DNA of 64,000 nt from an uncultured Bacteroidales bacterium (GCA_900544535.1 UQVH01000011.1:34338-98337), one strand, 5' to 3'. Shown: positions 32,594-42,010, counted from the stretch's first letter. Made by a program: numbers and translations. The notes: generated by a model from the letters alone, not told the origin.

Positions 32594-33229
32594 ATGCTCC
32601 AGTTCATAACTCATCCGTCCGATCGCTACTCCATCGCCGAAGAAGTGCAGATGGCCCTTGAAGGAGGCTGCAAATGGGTGCAGCTACGACTCAAGGATGC
32701 GACAGACGAGGAATTCCGCCAGACAGCACTTGAAATCATCCCCCTCTGCAAGGAAAACGAAGCTTTCCTTGTATTCGATGACCGCGTAGAACTCGCCATT
32801 GAAATGTCAGTCCACGGTGTCCATCTCGGCAAAGACGACATGAATCCTCTCGTGGCCCGCGAGAACATGGGCGCAGAAGCCATCATAGGCTGCACGGCCA
32901 ACACCGCCGCCGACATCGTAAAACTCCGCAGCTGGGATGTGGACTACGTAGGCCTCGGCCCCTTCCGCTACACCACGACCAAAGCCCGGCTCTCACCCGT
33001 CATCGGTCTCGAAGGCTACACCGATATTGTCCGTGAAGTCCGTGCCGCCGACATACTGCTCCCGATAGTCGCTATCGGAGGAATCACACTCGAAGACATT
33101 CCGGCCATCATGGCCACAGGCGTCAACGGAGTGGCAATGAGCGGATCGATCATTAATGCCGAAGATCCTGTCGATTATACCCGCAAAGTGCTCAATGCTC
33201 TTCATGAGGCTTTCGACAAACGCAAATAA
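32594..33229 (+). CDS. thiE: thiamine phosphate synthase
   Basis: A 211-residue enzyme that joins HMP-diphosphate and thiazole phosphate to thiamine phosphate. The canonical residues are present: 'WVQLRLKDA', 'FLVFDDRVELA' (Asp-Asp-Arg of the Mg2+/pyrophosphate site), 'GVHLGKDDM', 'GCTANT', 'VDYVGLGPFRYTTTK' and 'PIVAIGGI'. It is the catalytically complete member of the tandem pair. thiG follows after 49 bases. Confidence 0.95.
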   Translation: MLQFITHPSDRYSIAEEVQMALEGGCKWVQLRLKDATDEEFRQTALEIIPLCKENEAFLVFDDRVELAIEMSVHGVHLGKDDMNPLVARENMGAEAIIGCTANTAADIVKLRSWDVDYVGLGPFRYTTTKARLSPVIGLEGYTDIVREVRAADILLPIVAIGGITLEDIPAIMATGVNGVAMSGSIINAEDPVDYTRKVLNALHEAFDKRK

Positions 33230-33278
33230 TCATTTCATTCTCCATTACACCGATCGAAATTATCACACCTATTTATAT

Positions 33279-34055
33279 ATGAACGACATTCTAACCATCG
33301 GAGGAAAAGAATTCACCTCACGCCTTTTCGTAGGCACCGGAAAATTTTCCTCCAACCGTCTCATGCTTGAATCCATTCTTGCATCAGGCTCCCAGATGAT
33401 CACCGTGGCCATGAAGCGCATCGACATGGAACATGAGGAAGAAGACGACATGCTGCGCCACATCAACCGCGACCATGTGCAGTTCTTGCCAAACACTTCC
33501 GGCGTCCGCACTGCCGAAGAGGCTGTCCTCGCCGCAAATCTTGCCCGCGACTGCTTCGGTACAGACTTTATCAAACTTGAAATCCATCCCGACCCGAAAT
33601 ATCTGCTCCCCGATCCGATCGAGACACTGAAAGCGACCGAGATCCTCGCATCGCAGGGCTTCAAGGTGCTCCCTTATATCCAGGCCGACCCTGTCCTCTG
33701 CAAGCGCCTCGAAGATGTCGGCACAGCCGCCGTAATGCCCCTCGGTGCACCGATCGGCACAAACAAAGGTCTGAAAACACGCGACCTGCTTGAAATCATC
33801 ATCGAGGAAAGCCGCGTCCCTGTCGTGATCGACGCCGGACTCGGAGCACCCTCCCACGCTGCCGACGCCATGGAGATGGGAGCCGATGCCGTGCTGGTCA
33901 ATACAGCGATCGCTGTCGCCGGAGATCCGGTCGAAATGGCCGTGGCATTCAAGCTCGCAGTCGAAGCAGGCCGCAAAGCCTATCTCGCCGGGCTGGGATC
34001 AGTATCGTCGTCAGCCTCCGCAACAAGCCCCCTCACTGAATTCCTGAATCTCTAA
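33279..34055 (+). CDS. thiG: thiazole synthase
   Basis: A 258-residue TIM barrel that builds the thiazole ring from deoxyxylulose phosphate, ThiS thiocarboxylate and dehydroglycine. The catalytic Schiff-base lysine is in 'DFIKLEIHPDPKYLLPD'. 'VMPLGAPIGTNKGL' and 'VVIDAGLGAPSHAA' bind the phosphate. The ATG at 33279 is chosen since the family starts there ('MNDILTIGGKEF'); the frame extends upstream into thiE. dehydroglycine comes from ThiH, encoded about 6.8 kb downstream here. Confidence 0.96.
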   Translation: MNDILTIGGKEFTSRLFVGTGKFSSNRLMLESILASGSQMITVAMKRIDMEHEEEDDMLRHINRDHVQFLPNTSGVRTAEEAVLAANLARDCFGTDFIKLEIHPDPKYLLPDPIETLKATEILASQGFKVLPYIQADPVLCKRLEDVGTAAVMPLGAPIGTNKGLKTRDLLEIIIEESRVPVVIDAGLGAPSHAADAMEMGADAVLVNTAIAVAGDPVEMAVAFKLAVEAGRKAYLAGLGSVSSSASATSPLTEFLNL

Positions 34056-34081
34056 TTAGAATTTATCACCATAACAGCATT

Positions 34082-35782
34082 ATGGAAATCGAAAACATCG
34101 ACGTAAACAGCTATCCCGGTTCAGAAAAAGTCTACATCGACGGTAAACTCCATCCGATCAAAGTAGCCATGCGCCGTGTCAACCTCACTCCTACCGTTAA
34201 AATCATCGACGGCGAACGCCTGACACGGCAGAACGGCTCAGTATATGTCTATGACACCAGCGGCGTCTATACCGATCCGGCGGTCAAAGTCGACATCAAC
34301 GCAGGCCTTCCACGTCTGCGCGAAGAGTGGATCGCAAAGCGCGAAGATCTCGAACAGCTCCCGCACATCACGTCCGACTATGGCCGCATGCGCGAAGCCG
34401 ACAGCTCGCTTGACCAGATCCGCTTCAGCCACCGTTATGCGCCACGCCGCGCCGCCGAAGGTAAAGAGATCACCCAGATGGCCCTCGCCCGCCAGGGTGT
34501 CATCACTCCTGAGATGGAATATGTAGCCATCCGCGAGAACAACAACGCCGAAGCTCTCGGAATCAAAAGCCACATCACACCCGAATTCGTGCGTCAGGAA
34601 GTGGCCGCAGGCCGTGCCGTAATCCCCGCCAATATCAATCACCCGGAAGCTGAACCGATGATCATAGGCCGTAACTTCCTCGTGAAACTCAACACCAACA
34701 TCGGCAACTCGGCCCTCTCGTCAGGCATTGAGGAAGAGGTCAGCAAAGCCGTCTGGAGCTGCTACTGGGGTGGCGACACTCTGATGGATCTCTCGACAGG
34801 CGACAATATCCACGAGACCCGCGAATGGATCATCCGCAACTGTCCCGTCCCCGTCGGAACCGTGCCCGTCTACCAGGCTCTTGAAAAAGTCAATGGCAAA
34901 GTCGAAGACCTCACCTGGGAAATCTACCGTGACACGCTCATCGAACAGGCTGAACAGGGTGTCGATTATTTCACCATCCACGCCGGCGCTCTCCGCGCCC
35001 ACGCCGATATGGTACAGGAACGTCTCACCGGCATTGTCTCGCGCGGCGGTTCCATCATGACCCGCTGGGCCGTCATCCATGACAGTGAGAATTTCCTTTA
35101 CACCCACTTCGACGAAATCTGCGAGATTCTTGCCAAATACGATGTTGCCGTTTCGCTCGGCGACGGTCTGCGCCCCGGCTCTATCCACGACGCCAACGAC
35201 CGCTCGCAGTTCCTCGAACTCGACGTACTCGGCGAACTCACGGAGATCGCATGGAAGCACAATGTACAGGTGCTCATCGAAGGTCCCGGCCATGTGCCGA
35301 TGCACAAGATCCGCGAAAACATGGACCGTCAGATCGACAAGTGCCACGAAGCGCCCTTCTACACTCTCGGCCCGCTGACTACCGACATCGCGCCCGGCTA
35401 CGACCACATCACATCGGCGATCGGTGCCGCCCAGATCGCATGGATGGGCACTGCGATGATCTGCTACGTGACACCCAAAGAACATCTCGCGCTCCCCAAC
35501 CTTGAAGATGTGCGCAACGGTGTCATCACATACAAGATCGCCGCTCATGCCGCCGACCTCGCCAAAGGACATCCCGGCGCTCAGGTCCGCGACGACGCCA
35601 TGAGCAAGGCGCGCTTCGAGTTCCGCTGGAAAGACCAGTTCAATCTGTCGCTAGACCCGGCCCGCGCACGTCAGTATTATGTCGAAAGGCATAAGGATGA
35701 CGACCACTTCTGCACGATGTGCGGTCCCAACTTCTGCGCGATGCGAATCACCCAGCAGCTTGTCGACGATTGTGCAAAATAA
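34082..35782 (+). CDS. thiC: phosphomethylpyrimidine synthase
   Basis: A 566-residue radical SAM enzyme that rearranges aminoimidazole ribotide to HMP-phosphate. The C-terminal iron-sulfur motif is CxxCx4C in 'DHFCTMCGPNFCAM', typical of ThiC. Other signatures are 'NINHPEAEPMIIGRNF', 'STGDNIHETREWI' and 'EGPGHVPMHKI'. It lies 26 bases after thiG. In many Bacteroidales thiH follows directly, but here a stem-loop and three outer-membrane genes come next. Confidence 0.98.
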   Translation: MEIENIDVNSYPGSEKVYIDGKLHPIKVAMRRVNLTPTVKIIDGERLTRQNGSVYVYDTSGVYTDPAVKVDINAGLPRLREEWIAKREDLEQLPHITSDYGRMREADSSLDQIRFSHRYAPRRAAEGKEITQMALARQGVITPEMEYVAIRENNNAEALGIKSHITPEFVRQEVAAGRAVIPANINHPEAEPMIIGRNFLVKLNTNIGNSALSSGIEEEVSKAVWSCYWGGDTLMDLSTGDNIHETREWIIRNCPVPVGTVPVYQALEKVNGKVEDLTWEIYRDTLIEQAEQGVDYFTIHAGALRAHADMVQERLTGIVSRGGSIMTRWAVIHDSENFLYTHFDEICEILAKYDVAVSLGDGLRPGSIHDANDRSQFLELDVLGELTEIAWKHNVQVLIEGPGHVPMHKIRENMDRQIDKCHEAPFYTLGPLTTDIAPGYDHITSAIGAAQIAWMGTAMICYVTPKEHLALPNLEDVRNGVITYKIAAHAADLAKGHPGAQVRDDAMSKARFEFRWKDQFNLSLDPARARQYYVERHKDDDHFCTMCGPNFCAMRITQQLVDDCAK

Positions 35783-35809
35783 ACCGTTCAAAACAAAGCC
35801 CTTTCATAA

Positions 35810-35851
35810 ACGCAAGAGTGATCCTGCTGCGATTGCAGTATCCTCTTGCGT
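35810..35851 (+). other. long stem-loop between thiC and the embedded outer-membrane genes
   Basis: CGCAAGAG (35811-35818) pairs with CTCTTGCG (35843-35850), with an inner CTGC/GCAG stem closing a small loop. No T-run follows, so it looks more like a processing, stability or Rho-type site than an intrinsic terminator. It marks the boundary where the thiamine operon is interrupted. Confidence 0.6.
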
Positions 35852-35924
35852 ATGTCAGCGGCCTTCTCTCTTCTGCCTCCATAAAAAATCATCACACACG
35901 GCTTAACTATTTATAATTTTTCCT

Positions 35925-36479
35925 ATGACCAATAGGCTTCTATGGTTCCTCTCTATCCTCCTGTTCACATTTTGCTCATTTCAGGCAAAGGCCCAACGAG
36001 TCGCCTTGAAGACGAACACTCTTGACTGGATCCTGATGTCACCCAATCTCACGCTCGACACCCGTCTGTCACACAGAGTCACTTTCGAGATCGGTATTGC
36101 CGGAAATCCTATGGACAAAACGCCCTATGGGTCCGACATAAAACTTAAGAATCTGCGCATCGAACCGTCGCTGAGATACTGGTTCAACCGCCCGATGGCC
36201 CGCCACTTCATGGGGCTCGCTTTCAGCGGAGGTGCCTTCAATCTGCGTCTGCGCGAACACTGCTATAAAGGAAACGGTTTCGCGGCAGGTCTTACATACG
36301 GCTACGCACTTGTACTTAACCGCCACTGGAATGTGGAATTCACCCTCGGTCTCGGTCTTGCCCGCGTCTGGGGCTACAACTATCTCCATCAGAACGGGCA
36401 ACCCGTCAACTCCAATATGGACCGCTGGGTCCCCGTGCCTGTCGGGACCGGGATTTCATTCTCTTACATACTGAAATAA
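35925..36479 (+). CDS. DUF3575 outer-membrane barrel protein
   Basis: A 184-residue protein with a signal peptide (1-23, ending QAKAQ) and a small beta-barrel. 'VALKTNTLDWILMSPNLTL' at the mature start, 'IEPSLRYWFNRPMARHFMGL' and the C-terminal 'GISFSYILK' match DUF3575, a Bacteroidetes family predicted as small outer-membrane barrels and often encoded with DUF3868 or fimbria-related proteins. It is the first gene of a three-gene set placed between thiC and thiH, and is 12 bases from the next gene. Confidence 0.85.
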   Translation: MTNRLLWFLSILLFTFCSFQAKAQRVALKTNTLDWILMSPNLTLDTRLSHRVTFEIGIAGNPMDKTPYGSDIKLKNLRIEPSLRYWFNRPMARHFMGLAFSGGAFNLRLREHCYKGNGFAAGLTYGYALVLNRHWNVEFTLGLGLARVWGYNYLHQNGQPVNSNMDRWVPVPVGTGISFSYILK

Positions 36480-36491
36480 ACCGCGAAGGAT

Positions 36492-38558
36492 ATGTCCAAC
36501 ACAATAGCACATCGTATTTTCCTCTCTCTCGCGGCTCTCATACTTACCTCAGCAGCCGCAATGGCCCGCGACATAAATGTCCGTGGAATTGTCACCAACT
36601 CTAAGGGCGAAGTCCTGCAAGGAGTCTGCATCTACAATGCGGAAACCGAACAACTTCTTGCCAGCACCAACGAAGAGGGCAAATATCTTGTCATAATCGA
36701 CGGTGAAGGCAAACTGCTTTTCTCGATCCTCGGCATGGAAGACATGGAGGTTCCGGTCGAGGGGCGTCTGACAATCGATGCCGTGATGACACGCTCGTCA
36801 ATCACTCTCGACGAAGTCTTCGTAAAAGCCAAAGGGAAACTCAAGACTGTCGCTCCTGAACCTACCGACATCGAGATCAAAGGCAACTACGCCCACATCA
36901 AAACCCGCATCAAAGTGCCCCACCGGCTCTTCGGCTCATCGGCACGTCTGATCATCCAGCCGGCTCTCTACAATGTCACCGCTTCGAAAATGTGGTATCT
37001 CAAACCGCTTGTATTCGACGGACGCCGCTACAACATCACCCAGGACCGTATGCTCGACTTCGACCTCAGCGCCGACCCGCTCAATCCCTATGTCGAGGTG
37101 CAGAAAAATTCAAACCGCAAAGACGACATGATTTTCTGGAGCGACTCGGTCTATCTTGACAATCCCGATCAGGATTTTCACTGCGACATGCTCATGGCGA
37201 TGGAGAACTACAACCGTGTATTCTACCGCGACACCACCACGATCTCACGCGGAACCGTAAATCCGATGCGCTTCTTTCAGTACAATCTGCTCGGTACGGA
37301 AGTGACCGACACGACGTTCTATCCCACCCCTGAGATGCAGATGCGCGACACACGCGGAGACGTGATGCTCACATTCCGTGTGAATGATGCCCGTCTCGAC
37401 ATGGATCAGGGGAACAACCGCGCAGAAATGAACTCGCTGCTCTCGCAGCTGCGCCGGATCGAAAACGATCCTGACGCAGCACTCAAGAGTTTCTATATCC
37501 ACTCCACTTCCTCGCCTGAAGGAAACTACGAGAAAAATATCGATCTCTCCCAACGTCGCATGAAATCAGCACTCGATCTGATCATGACCAACCTTTCGCC
37601 GACGACACGCCGCTACATGGAGGTGAAGAGCGGAGCATCCGTAGAGAAATGGGATGTTCTCGTCGAAATGCTGCGCGCCGACAGTCTCAATGCCGAAGCC
37701 GACGCAATTGCGGAAATCATAGCCAAATATCCCGGACAAATGAACATACAGTCAGTGCGTGTGCGTCGTCTGCCTTTCTACTCTCCCCTTATCCCCGACA
37801 AATACCTTCCGCGGATGCGTAAAGTCAGCTATGAGTTCCTGACCTCGCAATACCGCTACCTCACCGACGACGAAATTGCCGAAGTCTATAAAACTGATCC
37901 GAAATCACTTTCACGCTTTGAATTTTTCAGGCTTTACCGTTATGTGGCCAAAACACCGGCTGAAAAAGAAGAATATCTGACAAAAGCCCTTGAGGCGCAC
38001 CCGAATTTCATCGTCGGCGCCACAGACCTTGCCGCCTTGAAACTTGAGCGAGGCGAAGCTGACTATGATCTGCTCGGCAAAATGCTGCGTCCCGATGGCA
38101 ACACCAGGACCAAAAAGATTCCCGACGAGACACGTCTCAACCACATAGCCGCGTGCCTTGCCACACATCATTATCTGGAAGCCGACTCTCTGGCCTCGCT
38201 CCTCCCCGACACCCCCCGCTTCCACAAGGCCAAGATCTATACCGATGTGTTCAACGGCCGCTATGAGAACGCCATGCAGGAAGTGGCAGCCGAATCGCCG
38301 ATCAACGAAGTCGTCATACTGCTCGCCCTCAAAGCCAATGACCAGGCATGGAAAAAAGCTTCTAAACTCGGCTCTTCAGCAGAAGAAGAATACCTCAAGG
38401 CTGTGGCGGCGAATCGCGTTGACGAGTACATGGCGGCAGTAAGCCACCTTGAAAATGCACTGCGTCTGAAACCTGAGCTTGAGGAGATCGCAAAAATCGA
38501 CGGCGATCTGATTGATCTGATGGAAGAACGTGAAGAAGAGGAGGAGAACCAGTTATGA
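36492..38558 (+). CDS. exported protein with regulatory-like, OmpA-like and TPR-like regions
   Basis: A 688-residue exported protein. Signal peptide (1-25), carboxypeptidase-regulatory-like domain (about 27-100, 'GIVTNSKGEVLQGVCIYNA'), a beta-rich middle (about 100-300), an OmpA-like motif ('HSTSSPEGNYEKNIDLSQRR') near residue 340, and an alpha-helical TPR-like C-terminus ('ALEAHPNFIVGATDLAALKLE' region to the end) finishing with a run of Glu. The OmpA-like patch could bind peptidoglycan. The architecture resembles DUF3868-type partners of DUF3575 proteins, which is inferred. It overlaps the next gene by 4 bases (ATGA), so translation is coupled. Confidence 0.75.
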   Translation: MSNTIAHRIFLSLAALILTSAAAMARDINVRGIVTNSKGEVLQGVCIYNAETEQLLASTNEEGKYLVIIDGEGKLLFSILGMEDMEVPVEGRLTIDAVMTRSSITLDEVFVKAKGKLKTVAPEPTDIEIKGNYAHIKTRIKVPHRLFGSSARLIIQPALYNVTASKMWYLKPLVFDGRRYNITQDRMLDFDLSADPLNPYVEVQKNSNRKDDMIFWSDSVYLDNPDQDFHCDMLMAMENYNRVFYRDTTTISRGTVNPMRFFQYNLLGTEVTDTTFYPTPEMQMRDTRGDVMLTFRVNDARLDMDQGNNRAEMNSLLSQLRRIENDPDAALKSFYIHSTSSPEGNYEKNIDLSQRRMKSALDLIMTNLSPTTRRYMEVKSGASVEKWDVLVEMLRADSLNAEADAIAEIIAKYPGQMNIQSVRVRRLPFYSPLIPDKYLPRMRKVSYEFLTSQYRYLTDDEIAEVYKTDPKSLSRFEFFRLYRYVAKTPAEKEEYLTKALEAHPNFIVGATDLAALKLERGEADYDLLGKMLRPDGNTRTKKIPDETRLNHIAACLATHHYLEADSLASLLPDTPRFHKAKIYTDVFNGRYENAMQEVAAESPINEVVILLALKANDQAWKKASKLGSSAEEEYLKAVAANRVDEYMAAVSHLENALRLKPELEEIAKIDGDLIDLMEEREEEEENQL

Positions 38559-40834
38559 AAACAATCATTCGCAAAATATACCTTATTATATCAGGATGTG
38601 CGGTATCGTCTGCCACCTGCGCCGTCACAAATGCACCGGTTGCGATCGACTCGACGATAAACGCGCTTGACTACGTGCTCCAGCGCCCTGCACCGGCCCA
38701 TAAATTCACTGAAAAACGTTTCGGAGACCGACTGTTTCTCTCCGTCGAAGGTGGTCCGCAATGGATGCGCCCCAATACGCATCTGAACGACGCTTCGACA
38801 GAGACCGGCTATCGCGCCGGAATTTCTGTCGGCGACTGGATCACTCCGGTCCATGGATGGCGTTTAGGCCTCAGCGCCGGACGCCACTACGGATTGGACG
38901 GCAACAAACCTGTTTTCGCCGCCATGTCGCTCGATTATATGATGAATCTCTCCGCTCTGTTGCGCGGTGACAATCCGTCCCGCCGCTTCGAGCTCATAGG
39001 TATAATGGGAATCGAAGGCCAGGCCCTTCACCGCGACGGCCACCGCCTCTGGGGCGCCGGCGGAGCGAGAATCGCCCTCCAGCCCCGTCTCTATGTCACT
39101 CCGGCGACATATCTCTACATCGAACCGCGTCTCGGAGTCTATGACGACCGCCTCGACGATGTGAAAACATGGCATAAATATGACTGGAACGCATCCGTAA
39201 TGATCGGACTCGGCTACCGCATGACCGGCGGCCGCGGTCTCGACGTAGACAATTCGATGTTCATCAACAATCATTTCCGCGACAATATGTTCGTCAGCCT
39301 TTCTGGCGGCATTGTATCGCCCGGCAGCAATACCTATCACTGGCGTCACCGCATCGGGCCGACCGGTACGGTCTCTGTGGGCAAATGGTTCAGCGCGCCG
39401 GCCGGTCTGCGACTGTCGCTCGGAGGAGCCGAACTCAGACACATCTCCGGACAGAAAAACCGCTACTCAGCAATCGCGGATATTGACTGGATGTGGAACC
39501 TCAACTCGGCTTTTGTGGGTTACAATCCCGACAGCCGGATCGAGACCAACATTGTGCTTGGAGCGAGTGCGGCATGTCGCAACGGAGAGGGACGCAAATT
39601 CTATCCCGGTCTTCACGGCGCTGTTCAGGGCATATGGAAAGTGTCTCCATCCGTCGGACTCTATCTCGAACCGAACATGCGTCTCTTTGACAACGAATTT
39701 GCCAATACAAACCGGCGCTTCGCACTCATGCCAGGCGTCAACGTAGGCCTCGTCTACCGCTTCAACAGTTCGGAGAAATACGATTCCTACAAATCATCCT
39801 TCAACTATGACGATTTCCTCACTTCGCGCCGCTACTTCTTCGATTTACTCGGAGGTGTGATGATGCGCTCTCGTTCCTGGCATCCAAACTGCGCCTTTGC
39901 ACTCGGTTTCGGCAAATGGTTCACACCGGAAAGCGCATGGCGCATAAACGGCGAATACGAAAGCATCAGGACAACCTCCAATTACCGTTCGCTGTCTCTC
40001 TCGGCCGACTATCTTCTGAGCCTCTCGACACTTGCAGGTGGATTCGACAATGACCGTATCTTCGATCTTGACGCATTCGTCGGCCTGACTGGAGGCGCCG
40101 CACACTACCGCCACAATTTCAATAACCTTGTCTGGGGCCCCAGAGCCGGTCTTCGCGGACGCTTTGCCGTATCCCGCGCTGTCGACATCATACTCGAACC
40201 GCAGGTCCAGATCCTCTCTATCCCAGACTATACACGCCGTTTCAACCCTGAAGCACGTCTACTCGCCGGTATAAGCTATAAAATCGGCCGCACTCAGAAG
40301 GAAAAAACTAACACATCGCACAGCGACAATCCGTTCGGTGACTTCCGGGCTTTCGTCAATCTATCCGGCGGCCCGATGCTTTACAGCGAAAATTTCTTCA
40401 ACTCCTCCATGCGTGAAGTCTCCGGAGGCTTCAACGCCTCGCTTGGCGGATGGCTGACAGACGTTTCAGGTCTTCAGGCAGCCTTTTCCTACGACTGTCT
40501 CCCCTACAACCGACATGACAAGCAGGAAATCAAGACCCTCAGCCTTGACTACCTGCTCAACCTAACCTCCTTTTTCACCGGTGAGTCCGGACGCAGGTTT
40601 GAAATCAGTCCGCTGGTCGGTGTGGGCATCGGCTGGGGTTCATGCCGCAATTCCAAATCATCCGTCGCTGTCGAAGGTGGTCTGCGGGCAAACTGGCACC
40701 TGAGCAAAAACATCGACCTGACCCTTACACCTATGGTTACGGCCTGGCAGCCGCGCATCAACGGCAGCAACCGGAACGGACATCACTTCGTCAGTGTCGG
40801 CCGTCTGCCCGTAGGCGTCACATACAGATTCTGA
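38555..40834 (+). CDS. outer-membrane protein made of four tandem small beta-barrel repeats
   Basis: A 759-residue exported protein with a signal peptide (about 1-23). The rest is four repeats of about 155-170 residues, at about 57-223, 242-402, 424-577 and 596-759. Each starts with an aromatic 'FLSVEGG', 'FVSLSGG', 'FFDLLGG', 'FVNLSGG' strand, has a 'GKW' or 'GDW/GGW' strand, then 'SLDYMMNLSAL', 'DIDWMWNLNSA', 'SADYLLSLSTL', 'SLDYLLNLTSF', and ends in 'YR', 'YRF' or 'YKIG'. Each unit resembles one DUF3575/eight-strand barrel, so the protein could form four linked barrels or one large barrel. It overlaps the previous gene by 4 bases and precedes thiH by 59. Confidence 0.8.
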   Translation: MKTIIRKIYLIISGCAVSSATCAVTNAPVAIDSTINALDYVLQRPAPAHKFTEKRFGDRLFLSVEGGPQWMRPNTHLNDASTETGYRAGISVGDWITPVHGWRLGLSAGRHYGLDGNKPVFAAMSLDYMMNLSALLRGDNPSRRFELIGIMGIEGQALHRDGHRLWGAGGARIALQPRLYVTPATYLYIEPRLGVYDDRLDDVKTWHKYDWNASVMIGLGYRMTGGRGLDVDNSMFINNHFRDNMFVSLSGGIVSPGSNTYHWRHRIGPTGTVSVGKWFSAPAGLRLSLGGAELRHISGQKNRYSAIADIDWMWNLNSAFVGYNPDSRIETNIVLGASAACRNGEGRKFYPGLHGAVQGIWKVSPSVGLYLEPNMRLFDNEFANTNRRFALMPGVNVGLVYRFNSSEKYDSYKSSFNYDDFLTSRRYFFDLLGGVMMRSRSWHPNCAFALGFGKWFTPESAWRINGEYESIRTTSNYRSLSLSADYLLSLSTLAGGFDNDRIFDLDAFVGLTGGAAHYRHNFNNLVWGPRAGLRGRFAVSRAVDIILEPQVQILSIPDYTRRFNPEARLLAGISYKIGRTQKEKTNTSHSDNPFGDFRAFVNLSGGPMLYSENFFNSSMREVSGGFNASLGGWLTDVSGLQAAFSYDCLPYNRHDKQEIKTLSLDYLLNLTSFFTGESGRRFEISPLVGVGIGWGSCRNSKSSVAVEGGLRANWHLSKNIDLTLTPMVTAWQPRINGSNRNGHHFVSVGRLPVGVTYRF

Positions 40835-40893
40835 CCTCAAAGTCTCCTTATAATAAAGCCACTCATCCTCAACGGCATAATAAATCAATACTT

Positions 40894-42003
40894 ATGTTTT
40901 CAGAAGAACTAAAAAAATATGACTGGGACGAGACCACGGATTTCATCCTGTCACGCACGGCAGCCCATGTCGAAACCGCCCTGCGCAAAGAGCATCTCAG
41001 CGTCGATGACTTTATGGCGCTGATCTCACCGGCGGCCGAGCCATATCTCGAACAGATGGCACAACTCAGCCACCGCTACACCCTTGAGCGTTTCGGCAAG
41101 ACAATCTCGATGTACATACCGCTATATGTCTCGAACGCCTGCACAAATTTCTGTGTCTACTGCGGCTTCAACCATAACAATCCGCTCGAACGTGTCACAC
41201 TGACACTCGACCAGGTCAAGACCGAATGCGAGGCCATCCGCCGTCTTGGTCCGTTCGAGAATCTCCTCATCGTATCGGGCGAATTTCCCAGCCTCAACGG
41301 TGTCGACTACCTCGAACAGGTGCTGAAAGTAGCACGCCCCTACTTTAACAATCTCACCATCGAGGTAATGCCCATGAAGACGGAAAACTATGCCCGGCTT
41401 GTCGAAAGCGGTCTCAACGGCGTCGTCTGCTTCCAGGAAACCTACAACGCGGCAAACTATAAGACTTACCACCCCAAAGGGATGAAATCGTTCTTCGAGT
41501 GGCGTGTCAACGGCTTCGACCGCATGGGTCAGGCCGGTGTTCACAAGATCGGCATGGGCGTGCTGATCGGACTTGAGGACTGGCGAACAGACCTCGCGAT
41601 GCTCGCCCGCCACCTGCGCTATCTGCGAAAAAATTACTGGCGCACCCGTTACAGCATCAATTTCCCGCGCATGTGTCCGGCCGAAGGAGGTTATCAGCCC
41701 AAAGTCGTCATGTCTGACCGCGAACTGGCCCAGGTCACTTTTGCGTTCCGCATCTTCGACCACGACGTAGACATCTCCTACTCGACCCGCGAGAACCCGA
41801 CTTTCCGCGCCAACATGATGAAACTCGGAGTCACCTCCATGAGTGCCGGCAGCAAGACCGAACCCGGAGGCTACTGCTCGACCCCTGACGCTCTCGAACA
41901 GTTCGAAGTCTCCGATCCGCGTTCGCCCAAAGCCGTAGCAGCCGACATCCGCCGTCTCGGCTATGAAGCCGTCTGGAAAGACTGGGACAAAATCTTCGAC
42001 TGA
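40894..42003 (+). CDS. thiH: 2-iminoacetate synthase (tyrosine lyase)
   Basis: A 369-residue radical SAM enzyme that cleaves tyrosine to dehydroglycine (2-iminoacetate) for the thiazole ring. The CxxxCxxC iron-sulfur site is in 'NACTNFCVYCGFNH', and 'GVVCFQETYN' and 'GVLIGLEDWRTD' are typical. The ATG at 40894 gives the normal N-terminus ('MFSEELKKYDW'); the frame reaches back into the upstream gene. It completes the thiazole branch with ThiG and ThiS but is separated from thiC by about 5.1 kb of unrelated genes. Confidence 0.97.
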   Translation: MFSEELKKYDWDETTDFILSRTAAHVETALRKEHLSVDDFMALISPAAEPYLEQMAQLSHRYTLERFGKTISMYIPLYVSNACTNFCVYCGFNHNNPLERVTLTLDQVKTECEAIRRLGPFENLLIVSGEFPSLNGVDYLEQVLKVARPYFNNLTIEVMPMKTENYARLVESGLNGVVCFQETYNAANYKTYHPKGMKSFFEWRVNGFDRMGQAGVHKIGMGVLIGLEDWRTDLAMLARHLRYLRKNYWRTRYSINFPRMCPAEGGYQPKVVMSDRELAQVTFAFRIFDHDVDISYSTRENPTFRANMMKLGVTSMSAGSKTEPGGYCSTPDALEQFEVSDPRSPKAVAADIRRLGYEAVWKDWDKIFD

Positions 42004-42010
42004 ACCACTT

